Positions 46,759 to 54,645 of a stretch of DNA of 64,000 bases are shown one piece after another. Under the pieces are notes generated by a model. That model did not search any database. It worked only from the letters and a program-made list of their open reading frames with translations, and was not told where the DNA came from. How positions within the stretch are numbered: the first letter of the stretch is position 1; each line of letters opens with the position of its first letter. The translations under genes and the position numbers were made by a program. This stretch comes from Macrococcoides animalis (GTDB lineage: Bacteria; Bacillota; Bacilli; Staphylococcales; Staphylococcaceae): assembly GCF_047425875.1 (NCBI RefSeq), contig NZ_CP179727.1, positions 124,001 through 188,000 of the forward strand, read 5' to 3'.

Positions 46759-46915
46759 GAATTCTATAGTAATCTGTGCAATTTATTAATAAACTAAAGT
46801 AAAATTCGTACAAATGAAGAAATTTATGCCTTTCACAAAGTAATATTTGAGATTATTTATTTAATATTTTTATATTATACCAACTTCAATAATATACTAA
46901 AAGTATAAATAAATC

Positions 46916-46944
46916 TTGCAAACAAAATATGAATGTGTTAAATT
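46916..46944 (+). promoter_or_regulatory. Promoter of rpmB
   Basis: TTGCAA (46916-46921), 17-bp spacer, TAAATT (46939-46944); leader about 50 nt. Confidence 0.6.
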
Positions 46945-47000
46945 ATTATGGTATGTAAAAGATAAGTGTATCTCTATATTCTATTAAAGGAGGGAATAAT

Positions 47001-47189
47001 ATGGCTAAAGTATGTCATGTTACAGGCCGTAAAGCAGTTTCAGGTAACAACCGTTCTCACGCAATGAACTATAGCAAACGTCGCTTCGGTGCTAACTTAC
47101 AAAAGGTTAGAATCTTAGTAGATGGTAAGCCTAAACGTGTATGGGTTTCAGCTCGTGCATTAAAATCAGGTAAAGTGACTCGCGTTTAA
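47001..47189 (+). CDS. rpmB: 50S ribosomal protein L28
   Basis: 62-aa basic protein; MAKVCHVTGRKAVSGNNRSH and NLQKVRILVDGKPKRVWVS are diagnostic. It has one Cys only, so it is the zinc-free form. ATG follows AAAGGAGG. One of few plus-strand genes in the window, in its usual place between the asp23-like gene and thiN. Confidence 0.96.
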   Translation: MAKVCHVTGRKAVSGNNRSHAMNYSKRRFGANLQKVRILVDGKPKRVWVSARALKSGKVTRV

Positions 47190-47204
47190 TTGAATATATA
47201 GATA

Positions 47205-47237
47205 CAAAAAAGACCTTTGTGTGAAAGGTCTTTTTTT
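47205..47237. terminator. Shared terminator between rpmB and thiN
   Basis: Perfect 13-bp arms AAAAAAGACCTTT (47206-47218) and AAAGGTCTTTTTT (47224-47236) usable in both directions. Confidence 0.92.
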
Positions 47238-47251
47238 GTTATATAGATTTT

Positions 47252-47890
47252 TTACACTTCGTTACTTTGTATCATATAAACCATGCCTTGCTCTACAGTA
47301 ATTTCGGCACGATCAGTAACAAATTCATTAGATACTGTTCGAGTGAAACCCATTATTACTTCCAAGCGATCAGTTTCGTATTTCAATCCATCAATCGTCA
47401 ATATGACACCATCATTGACTGGAATAAATGATACATATTTTTTATCGTTACTTTTTTCAATAATATGTGTACCTGTTGGTAATACCTGTATTTCATTCAA
47501 CGCATCTACCATTATAAAATCAGACGTAGATAATAAAATATCTGGATGGATTAATGTCTGTAGGTTTCCTAAGAAATGGTCCAGCCTTCCCCCGGTTGCA
47601 CCATGGATATAAACTTTATCGTATCCTAAACTTTTTGCATATTGAATTCCAACTTCTAAGTCTGTTTCATTCTTTTCAGTAGGTAAGTATTCAATATCAA
47701 TTACACCTTCAATACGTTCACGTTCTACCCTTGAAACAGAATCAAAATCACCAAAAGCTGCTATGGGAGTAATTCCTGCATCAATTAGCATCACAGCACC
47801 AAAATCAATTCCAATCCAATCTTCTCCTTGATGTGCTTCTAAAAATGCCTGGGTTACACCAAGTTTTGTACAAAGTATATGTAAATTCAT
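47252..47890 (-). CDS. thiN: Thiamine pyrophosphokinase
   Basis: Transfers pyrophosphate from ATP to thiamine. N-terminal catalytic domain with DWIGIDFGAVML, AFGDFDSVS, EKNETDLEVGI and HGATGGRLDHFLGN; a C-terminal beta domain binds thiamine. 212 aa. ATG follows AAGGGG; 1 bp after rpe. Confidence 0.94.
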   Translation of the reverse strand: MNLHILCTKLGVTQAFLEAHQGEDWIGIDFGAVMLIDAGITPIAAFGDFDSVSRVERERIEGVIDIEYLPTEKNETDLEVGIQYAKSLGYDKVYIHGATGGRLDHFLGNLQTLIHPDILLSTSDFIMVDALNEIQVLPTGTHIIEKSNDKKYVSFIPVNDGVILTIDGLKYETDRLEVIMGFTRTVSNEFVTDRAEITVEQGMVYMIQSNEV

Positions 47891-47891
47891 A

Positions 47892-48536
47892 TTATTCGCC
47901 CCTTAATATTGCAGTAGGTACAGTCAAATCATCATGTTTAAAGAAGTATGAACCTGCTACTAATACATCTGCTCCAGCTTCTCTACAAATATTTGCTGTT
48001 ACGTCATTTACACCACCATCTACTTCAATTTCATATGTTAACTTGTGCATTTTTCGAAACGATTCTAAAAATCGTATTTTCTCTACACAGTTTTCAATAA
48101 ATTGTTGTCCACCAAACCCTGGATTAACGGTCATCACAAGCACAAGATCCACATCACTTAGTACTGGCACAACCGTTTCAACTGGCGTTCCTGGGTTAAG
48201 TGTAACACCTGCTTTTTTACCTGTCGCATGAATTTGTTGAATGGCACGATGAAGATGATTTGTCGCTTCAACATGTACCGTAATGATGTCACTTCCAGCA
48301 CTTGCGAAAGCATCTATATAGCGCTCAGGATCTTGTACCATTAAATGTGTATCAATTGTTAAATCCGTAATACTACGGATTTGATTTAATATCGGAAATG
48401 CGAAAGAAATATTGGGCACAAACATACCATCCATTACATCAAAATGTAAATAATCAATCTCCGCACTTTCCAAGCGTTTGATTTCACTTTGCAAATTTAA
48501 AAAATCACATGATAATAAACTCGGTGCTACTTTCAT
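47892..48536 (-). CDS. rpe: Ribulose-phosphate 3-epimerase
   Basis: Pentose phosphate pathway epimerase, TIM barrel. Metal and substrate motifs: LHFDVMDGMFVPNISF, THLMV, TVNPGFGGQQFIE and EVDGGVND. 214 aa. ATG overlaps the rsgA stop by 1 nt. Confidence 0.96.
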   Translation of the reverse strand: MKVAPSLLSCDFLNLQSEIKRLESAEIDYLHFDVMDGMFVPNISFAFPILNQIRSITDLTIDTHLMVQDPERYIDAFASAGSDIITVHVEATNHLHRAIQQIHATGKKAGVTLNPGTPVETVVPVLSDVDLVLVMTVNPGFGGQQFIENCVEKIRFLESFRKMHKLTYEIEVDGGVNDVTANICREAGADVLVAGSYFFKHDDLTVPTAILRGE

Positions 48537-49417
48537 TAGTATCTCACCTTTCTGGTCTCAATTTCTAACAACATTTGTTGATAATGTTTGTAACGCGTTT
48601 CTAATATTTCTCCTGTTTCAACTGCTGCTTTAATTGCACATTTAGGTTCATTTGTATGCATGCATTCTCGAAATTTACAACTATCATGTAACGCAACAAA
48701 TTCCACAAAACAGTGCTTTAAAGTATTACGATCTAAATTATCTAAATCAAGTGAACTAAATCCAGGGGTATCAGCGATATAACCATTTTCTAATGGAATC
48801 AATTCAACATGACGTGTCGTATGTTTACCACGATTGAGCGCATTACTGATGACCCCAGTATTTAGATTAGCATCTGGAATTAATGCATTAATAAATGAAG
48901 ATTTTCCAACACCAGACTGTCCTGCAAGCACCGTAATACCCTTAATTAAGTTCGTAAAGTTTTGTTGTTCTAAATTAGATACAAACATCGCTTCATAGCC
49001 TATTTTTTTATAATAAGAGAGACAAGTCTCAATGTACTTGATTTGTTCTTCATTAAGTAAATCTTTTTTTGTCACTAATAGGACAGGTTCAATGTCATAT
49101 GACTCAATTATCGTGATAAATTTATCGACTAAGTTCAAACTAAATTCAGGCTCTTTTGCACTCATTACCACAATAACACGGTCCACATTCGCAACTGGTG
49201 GACGAACCATTACGTTACTACGTTCTAATATTTCTAATATATAACCATCTGTTTGATTCTCAATTTGAAACTTCACGAAATCTCCAACGTATGGTGTTAC
49301 CCCTTTTTTACGGAAGTTACCACGTGCACGACATTGATAAATTTCATAATCGTCTTCACTTTTAACATAATAGAATCCACTTAACGCTTTAATAATTTGA
49401 CCTTTAATAACGTTCAC
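48536..49417 (-). CDS. rsgA: Ribosome small-subunit GTPase RsgA
   Basis: Circularly permuted GTPase in late 30S maturation. N-terminal OB fold, G4 VTKKDLL, then G1 GQSGVGKSSFINAL and G3 DTPGFSS. A C-terminal zinc knuckle reads CKFRECMHTNEPKC. 293 aa from GTG 49417. That GTG is itself part of the GAGGTG ribosome-binding-like sequence, so initiation at ATT 49408 is a possible alternative. Confidence 0.93.
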   Translation of the reverse strand: MNVIKGQIIKALSGFYYVKSEDDYEIYQCRARGNFRKKGVTPYVGDFVKFQIENQTDGYILEILERSNVMVRPPVANVDRVIVVMSAKEPEFSLNLVDKFITIIESYDIEPVLLVTKKDLLNEEQIKYIETCLSYYKKIGYEAMFVSNLEQQNFTNLIKGITVLAGQSGVGKSSFINALIPDANLNTGVISNALNRGKHTTRHVELIPLENGYIADTPGFSSLDLDNLDRNTLKHCFVEFVALHDSCKFRECMHTNEPKCAIKAAVETGEILETRYKHYQQMLLEIETRKVRY

Positions 49418-49425
49418 CTCAATTG

Positions 49426-50262
49426 TTAATGTCTTTTAGGATCGTTTAAATATGCATAGAATAATCCAATAAATAATCCACCACCAACATAATTACCTAG
49501 GCCACTAAAAAATAAATTACGTATCATTGGAACGATATGACTTGCATCGAATTGATAAATTAATGAACAAATATAAATGACACCGTTAGCAATAACGTGT
49601 TCATATCCCATGTATGCAAATATCGTAACCCCAATAATCATTGCAACCATTTTAGGTAGCGCTTCTTTAAAGTGCATTGTGACAATGATAGATATATTAA
49701 TGAAGAAATTGGCAAAAATTCCACGAATAAAAATATCCAATGATGAAAGACTTGTTTTCTTTTCAACTGTTGTATGCATTAACGCTAACATATCACTTGA
49801 TATCACTGTACTAAATTTTAACAAACTAAACAACAATACACCACCAATCAAATTTCCTAAAAAACATAAAGTGAATACTAGTAGTGCTCGTCTAATTGTC
49901 ACCGAGCGATAAAATACACCCACTGTAAAATACATAAAATTACTCGTCAGTAGTTCTGAGTATGTGAAGATAATAAATATAAGCGCAAAACTAAACGTGA
50001 TTCCTCCGACTAAATTTGCGAGATCAGCACCAATTACAGGTGCAAAGTCAATACGAGCCTTCCAAGTAAACACTGTCATCAAGGCAATGATAAAACCTGC
50101 CATAACAGCTCGTAATATATATCTAATAAAAAAGTCTTTGACGAGACTTTCTTTCGTCATTACGGTATCTTGAATCCCATCCATTAATTTTCGGCCATAG
50201 AAAAACTTCTCTGTCTCTGGAAAATTAAATGTACTTTGTGGTATTTGTTCTTTATTTGTCAT
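49426..50262 (-). CDS. Formate/nitrite transporter family protein
   Basis: Pentameric channel family (FocA/NirC) moving formate or nitrite. 278 aa with six hydrophobic helices; FLGNLIGGVLLF and the final FFSGLGNYVGGGLFIG are typical FNT segments. No formate lyase or nitrite reductase lies nearby, so the substrate is open. The Rex-like operator upstream suggests use under oxygen limitation, as for staphylococcal nirC. Start ATG 50262 follows AAAGGAGAG; the frame to 50292 lacks a site. Confidence 0.88.
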   Translation of the reverse strand: MTNKEQIPQSTFNFPETEKFFYGRKLMDGIQDTVMTKESLVKDFFIRYILRAVMAGFIIALMTVFTWKARIDFAPVIGADLANLVGGITFSFALIFIIFTYSELLTSNFMYFTVGVFYRSVTIRRALLVFTLCFLGNLIGGVLLFSLLKFSTVISSDMLALMHTTVEKKTSLSSLDIFIRGIFANFFINISIIVTMHFKEALPKMVAMIIGVTIFAYMGYEHVIANGVIYICSLIYQFDASHIVPMIRNLFFSGLGNYVGGGLFIGLFYAYLNDPKRH

Positions 50263-50276
50263 TTTTCTCTCTCCTT

Positions 50277-50294
50277 TTGTGATTCTTTTCACAT
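50277..50294. promoter_or_regulatory. Candidate Rex operator upstream of the FNT gene
   Basis: TTGTGATTCTTTTCACAT matches 15 of 18 positions of the Gram-positive Rex consensus TTGTGAAWWWWTTCACAA. It contains the perfect inverted repeat TGTGA/TCACA. It sits between the -10 box and the Shine-Dalgarno sequence, over the likely transcript start. Confidence 0.65.
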
Positions 50295-50298
50295 ATGT

Positions 50299-50327
50299 AT
50301 TTTAAAGCATATATCATGAATATACAA
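50299..50327 (-). promoter_or_regulatory. Promoter of the FNT gene
   Basis: Minus-strand TTGTAT (50322-50327), 17-bp spacer, TAAAAT (50299-50304). Confidence 0.7.
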
Positions 50328-50342
50328 CTTAAATTTTAATAT

Positions 50343-50370
50343 ACAAAAACCGAGACATTTGTCTCGGCTG
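50343..50370 (-). terminator. Terminator after kup
   Basis: Arms CCGAGACA (50350-50357) and TGTCTCGG (50360-50367), five T on the minus strand. Confidence 0.85.
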
Positions 50371-50376
50371 AATCTT

Positions 50377-52359
50377 TTAATCAATCCGTCTCATTGGAAT
50401 CGCTTTCGTCATTGGCGTTGTTAAAGGAATTGTTTCATACATCACTTCGTTAGATGGTAATTCAAACCATTTTACAGGAGATGCTGTAAAGCGTTTAATT
50501 GCAATCTTCCATTGTAATATGATTCGTTCATACCATAATAAGTCTGCATCTAACAATACTTCATCTTTTAATACAACAAATTTAAAGTCACTAATAACAC
50601 GTAGATTATTCGTTCCGTAGGGTCTAAATTGTTCTTTCATTTGTTTATATTTAACAAGTGTTCTTGCAATATTTTTAATATAATAATTGACGTTTTGATG
50701 CATTCTAAATCCTAAAATGAGCTGTACTTTAAAAATATGATCTGTATTAAAGTTTTCGATACGGTAATTTACTTGAAACGGTTCATCGCTTACTTTAACA
50801 TTCACAAACCAATATACATCTGCACGCTTTGGGCGACCATCTAAAATCGATTTAATGACTTGCTTTTCAATCATACGATCTTCTTCATTTGTTGTTAAAT
50901 ACACTAAATTCGTCGCAAACTTAGGTACACTACGATCTAATTTCAATGATTTCAATTGACCTAAATAATCATCAATCGCTACATCATGAGATTGATTATC
51001 TTTAATTAAATAACCGTAGTACCATATCACCATAATTAAAATAATTAAACACGAAATCAATACAGCAACATACCCACCGTGTGTAAATTTTGCAAGACTT
51101 GAAACAAAGAATGCAAATTCTAACATAAAAAAGAACCCAATCGTAATAATTATCAACATTTGATTAATATTTTTTTTGGTTAAATAATTCGAAAGTAATA
51201 TCGTTGTCATCATCATAGTTACTGTAATACTCAGCCCATATGCCGCTTCCATATTAACAGAAGTTTTAAAGTACAATACAACTAAAATACACAAAAACCA
51301 TACGACTCCCGTTACAGTTGGAATATACATTTGACCTTTAACAGTTGAAGGATATTTAATATCAAGTTTTGGCATAAACTTCAAATGAATGGCTTCTGAA
51401 ACTAAAGTATATGCACCTGTTATTAATGCTTGTGAGGCGATAATCGCGGCAAAAGTAGCTATCAAAACGCCATATAATATAAATGACTCAGGCATAATTT
51501 GAAAAAATGGATTAATTTCTTCAAGTTGTCTCGTATCACCAATATGCTTAATTGTCCAAGCACCTTGACCTAAATAACTTAAAATAAGCATGACTTTAAC
51601 GAATGGCCATGTTAAATAGATTGATTTTTTCCCGACATGTCCCATATCTGAATACAAAGCTTCAGCTCCTGTGGCACATAAGAACACAGTTCCTAAAATA
51701 AGTAAACCCATTTTATTATCCGGACTAAATAAAATTTTGATACCTAACATAGGATTAAAAGCTTCTATCACTGAAAAGTCTTGAACAAGTTGAATCGTTC
51801 CGAAAATCCCCATCATAGAGAACCAGATAAACATCACTGGTCCAAATACCTTCCCGATACTACCTGTACCAAAACGTTGTGCAAAAAAAATACATGTAAT
51901 AATTGCAATGACAATCATTATAATATTATTTTGATTCGAAGCAAAGTTATGATAAAAATAAGGAATCTCTTGTAATCCTTCGACTGCAGATGACACGGTT
52001 ACAGCAGGTGTCAGTATTCCATCAGCTAAAAGTGCAGCTCCACCTATCATTGCTGGCACAAGTAGCCAACGCTTTTGTTTGCGGACAAGTGTATACAAAC
52101 TAAAGATGCCACCTTCTCCGTGATTATCTGCTTTCATACAAATCATTACGTATTTTATAGTTGTAAGCATCGTAAGCGTCCATATCACAAGAGATAAACA
52201 GCCTAATACATAATCACGTGATAAGTGTGATAATCCACCATTTACCGATACAATTGCCTTCATTACATATAAGGGTGAAGTTCCAATATCCCCGTAAACG
52301 ATGCCTAAAGCAATCAGTAACATTCCGGCATTTATTTTTTTATTTTGATTCATATGCAT
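50377..52359 (-). CDS. kup: KUP-family potassium uptake protein
   Basis: Proton-coupled K+ importer. GMLLIALGIVYGDIGTSPLYVMKA near the N-terminus is the family signature; NHGEGGIFSLYTLVR and GAALLADGILTPAVTVSSA follow, within about 12 helices. A cytoplasmic C-terminal domain of about 210 residues completes the 660 aa. Start ATG 52359 follows AGAGGTG; the codon at 52368 overlaps it. S. aureus mainly uses Ktr and Kdp, so this gene is an accessory here. No c-di-AMP riboswitch fits the short leader. Confidence 0.92.
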   Translation of the reverse strand: MHMNQNKKINAGMLLIALGIVYGDIGTSPLYVMKAIVSVNGGLSHLSRDYVLGCLSLVIWTLTMLTTIKYVMICMKADNHGEGGIFSLYTLVRKQKRWLLVPAMIGGAALLADGILTPAVTVSSAVEGLQEIPYFYHNFASNQNNIIMIVIAIITCIFFAQRFGTGSIGKVFGPVMFIWFSMMGIFGTIQLVQDFSVIEAFNPMLGIKILFSPDNKMGLLILGTVFLCATGAEALYSDMGHVGKKSIYLTWPFVKVMLILSYLGQGAWTIKHIGDTRQLEEINPFFQIMPESFILYGVLIATFAAIIASQALITGAYTLVSEAIHLKFMPKLDIKYPSTVKGQMYIPTVTGVVWFLCILVVLYFKTSVNMEAAYGLSITVTMMMTTILLSNYLTKKNINQMLIIITIGFFFMLEFAFFVSSLAKFTHGGYVAVLISCLIILIMVIWYYGYLIKDNQSHDVAIDDYLGQLKSLKLDRSVPKFATNLVYLTTNEEDRMIEKQVIKSILDGRPKRADVYWFVNVKVSDEPFQVNYRIENFNTDHIFKVQLILGFRMHQNVNYYIKNIARTLVKYKQMKEQFRPYGTNNLRVISDFKFVVLKDEVLLDADLLWYERIILQWKIAIKRFTASPVKWFELPSNEVMYETIPLTTPMTKAIPMRRID

Positions 52360-52406
52360 TATGCGCACCTCTATATTTTTCTATTGAGTTAAAACCGATA
52401 GATTGC

Positions 52407-52435
52407 ATTTTACTCTCATTTGATGCGTAATACAA
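52407..52435 (-). promoter_or_regulatory. Promoter of kup
   Basis: Minus-strand TTGTAT (52430-52435), 17-bp spacer, TAAAAT (52407-52412): the same boxes and spacing as the FNT gene. Confidence 0.65.
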
Positions 52436-52469
52436 TAGATTTTTTTAATAAATTTTATATTATTTTTGT

Positions 52470-52763
52470 CTAATATTTACTATTAGATTTTCGCAAATTT
52501 TCTTTGTATTCAGGTTTCAATTCTAAATCATATTTTTTAAGTAATTCGCGCTCTATCTCTAACTTAATACGATCAATATGAGATTGGCTCATACGACGAT
52601 AAATCTTATAGTTAAAATATAAGATTGAAAGCATGAGTATAACTAGACCAGAAAAGCCTAATATTACTATCAATTGTAAATGATCAATCATAGCATAAAA
52701 TTGATCTTGTTTATCTATCATAAAGTCTTCAATATCTTTGAATGGTTTTGTGAAAAATAACAT
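52470..52763 (-). CDS. Small single-pass membrane protein, unknown
   Basis: 97 aa; not recognised. One strong helix at about 30-51 (LIVILGFSGLVILMLSILYF), a short amphipathic N-terminus, and a charged Lys/Glu C-terminal tail likely in the cytoplasm and partly helical. ATG follows GGGAGG. It sits upstream of kup in the same direction, 110 bp away. A separate kup promoter lies between them. Confidence 0.7.
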   Translation of the reverse strand: MLFFTKPFKDIEDFMIDKQDQFYAMIDHLQLIVILGFSGLVILMLSILYFNYKIYRRMSQSHIDRIKLEIERELLKKYDLELKPEYKENLRKSNSKY

Positions 52764-52841
52764 AGTGTTCCTCCCTTTTTATTTTTAAAACAAGTTGAAT
52801 ATATGTATGATATTACTATAAACGAAGAAGGAGTGAAACAA

Positions 52842-53150
52842 TTGACTAAGACAATCACATTGGACGCTATACAAGATGCAATCAATTCAGGATCAGATGC
52901 ACATATTTTAGATGTTCGTGAACTTGATGAATTTAAAGCAGGACATATCCCAGAAGCTATGAACTTACCACTTTCAGAAATTGATCAAAAAGCTGTGGAG
53001 CTACAAAGTGACATAGAATATATTGTAATTTGTAAAAAAGGTGGGCGTGCGAAGCGCGCAGGCGAATATTTAGAAACTCAAGGGTTTAATGTTACTGTTA
53101 GTGAGCAAGGAATGGATGACTGGAAAGGTGAAGTTAAAATAGAGGATTAA
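52842..53150 (+). CDS. Single-domain rhodanese-like protein
   Basis: 102 aa rhodanese fold with HILDVRELDEFKAGHIPEAM and the active loop VICKKGGRAKRAGEYL, in which the Cys is present. Likely a sulfurtransferase or persulfide carrier. Start TTG 52842 follows AAGGAG with 8-nt spacing; the ATG 13 codons earlier (52803) lacks a site. Alone on the plus strand between two minus-strand units. Confidence 0.9.
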   Translation: MTKTITLDAIQDAINSGSDAHILDVRELDEFKAGHIPEAMNLPLSEIDQKAVELQSDIEYIVICKKGGRAKRAGEYLETQGFNVTVSEQGMDDWKGEVKIED

Positions 53151-53161
53151 TTGACATACAT

Positions 53162-53200
53162 TACGATCATTCTTAATTAATAAGGATGGTCGTTTTAGTT
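53162..53200 (+). terminator. Terminator of the rhodanese gene
   Basis: CGATCATTCTTA pairs with TAAGGATGGTCG (two wobbles) and is followed by TTTTAGTTTTTT on the plus strand. Confidence 0.7.
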
Positions 53201-53267
53201 TTTTTAGCACCGCTAGCACTATAAGTCTGATATCGCTATGAGCTTATATCTAAAAATATTATCATGA

Positions 53268-53295
53268 TAAAAAACCGCACCCATACGGATGCGGA
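53268..53295 (-). terminator. Terminator of the P450 gene
   Basis: Arms CCGCACCC (53275-53282) and GGATGCGG (53287-53294), one wobble; six T on the minus strand. Confidence 0.85.
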
Positions 53296-53310
53296 CAAAA
53301 GAATTAAATA

Positions 53311-54588
53311 TTATTTAGTTCTGTCAATATTCACTCTGACATTATTTATTACCATACCTGATTTTACTCGACCAGGTAATTTAGTACGATCTACTGTAAA
53401 GTCTTGTGGTGGTACATCATATTCAATTTCTTTAGCAAAGTATTTCATCGTTTCTTCCATAATGATAATAGTCATCCACTCACCAGCACATCGATGGTTA
53501 GTATAATAGTCTCCTCCACCTTGTGGAATTAAATCAAATGGACTACCATCCCAATCATCAAAACGATTTGGATTAAAGCGTTCTGGTTCAGTAAATGTAT
53601 CTTCACGGTGTAAGGTACCGTAAATATCCATTACTATCATCGTGTCTTTTTTAATCTTGTATCCTTCGAATTCAATATCTTTTGCAGCTTTACCTGGTAA
53701 GAATGGAACAAATGGATAGTAACGACGTACTTCTTGTACAAATTTATATGCATAATCATTGTCGTCACGTGCAACACGTGTTCTTTCTCCCGGGAATTCG
53801 TGCATTGCCAATACGCCGTATGCTACAAATCGATTTATCGCTACAAGTGGTCGAATAATGTTCATTAAGTCCACTGAACATAAACGTGAATCCATAGGTT
53901 TATCATTCATATCTTCCCAATGACTGAATTCATATAAAGCACTTCCTGGTTCAGGATGTATCTTTCCTTTACGTGTCTTAATGATTTGTTCTTCTAAGAA
54001 ATCTTCTACACGAGCACGTGCTTTCTTTGCTTCATTATAACCTTTATAACGTGATCCAATGGCTCCAAACGAATCAATCATTTTATCCATATCCATAGCG
54101 TGTTGCTCAATATTTTCAGGTGTTTCAATGATACCTGCCCAACGGAAACCAACTTTTGTTAATAAGATGATAGATTCTTTATAAACGTTGACTTCATCCA
54201 TTAATTGCATACGCTCAGTGTTTTGGAACCAATAGTTACGCGTTAATTTACGTAGGTATGCTAAATTCTCATCCGTCATTAATGACATAAATAAAGCTTT
54301 ACGATCAATATGTTTTTTACCAGTTGTTGTGTGTATTGCACCTTTACCGAATAATGTTTTCACCACACGTGGAGGTAGTGTGCCAGAGCGTTCAATTTTA
54401 TCATTATCATAAAAAAGTTCTGCTGCTGCTTTACCACTAATAATTACCGCGTGTTTGCCACCTAATACGCGAGTTTCAAAAACATTTGAGTCAAATTTTT
54501 TAGTACGATTTTGGATATATTCATATCCTTCTTTCATAATCGTTAATGTATTATCAAGACCTCTATCTTTAGGCATTCTTTTCGCCAT
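53311..54588 (-). CDS. CYP152 peroxygenase/fatty acid decarboxylase, OleT-like
   Basis: Cytochrome P450 using H2O2 on free fatty acids. The haem thiolate is Cys367 in YYTNHRCAGEW, and Arg246 (IRPLVAINRF) is the carboxylate anchor. His86 in FGKGAIHTTTGKKH occupies the position that is His85 in Jeotgalicoccus OleT and Gln in B. subtilis P450-BS-beta. Phe80 is also kept. These point to terminal alkene formation as well as hydroxylation. 425 aa, family length. ATG follows GGGGGAATCATC. A sigma-B-like promoter lies upstream. Activity is inferred, not shown. Confidence 0.92.
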   Translation of the reverse strand: MAKRMPKDRGLDNTLTIMKEGYEYIQNRTKKFDSNVFETRVLGGKHAVIISGKAAAELFYDNDKIERSGTLPPRVVKTLFGKGAIHTTTGKKHIDRKALFMSLMTDENLAYLRKLTRNYWFQNTERMQLMDEVNVYKESIILLTKVGFRWAGIIETPENIEQHAMDMDKMIDSFGAIGSRYKGYNEAKKARARVEDFLEEQIIKTRKGKIHPEPGSALYEFSHWEDMNDKPMDSRLCSVDLMNIIRPLVAINRFVAYGVLAMHEFPGERTRVARDDNDYAYKFVQEVRRYYPFVPFLPGKAAKDIEFEGYKIKKDTMIVMDIYGTLHREDTFTEPERFNPNRFDDWDGSPFDLIPQGGGDYYTNHRCAGEWMTIIIMEETMKYFAKEIEYDVPPQDFTVDRTKLPGRVKSGMVINNVRVNIDRTK

Positions 54589-54620
54589 GATGATTCCCCC
54601 TAATAAGTAATAGTATACTT

Positions 54621-54645
54621 ATACCCTAATTTCAATGTTCTTAAC
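54621..54645 (-). promoter_or_regulatory. Sigma-B-like promoter upstream of the P450 gene
   Basis: Minus-strand GTTAAG (54640-54645), 13-bp spacer, GGGTAT (54621-54626). The general-stress consensus is GTTTAA-N12-15-GGGTAT. It overlaps the stop codon of the upstream gene. A sigma-A reading (TTGAAA, 17 bp, TATTAC) is weaker. Confidence 0.5.

Larger units (their letters stand above)
46693..47000. other. Divergent promoter region between asp23-like gene and rpmB
   Basis: 308 bp without a gene. It holds the minus-strand promoter of the asp23-like/fakA unit near its left end and the rpmB promoter near its right end. The middle is AT-rich with no element I recognise. Confidence 0.6.

Noticed and set aside
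52360..52469. c-di-AMP (ydaO-type) riboswitch before kup
   Set aside because: The leader between promoter (52407) and start is under 60 nt, too short for that riboswitch.
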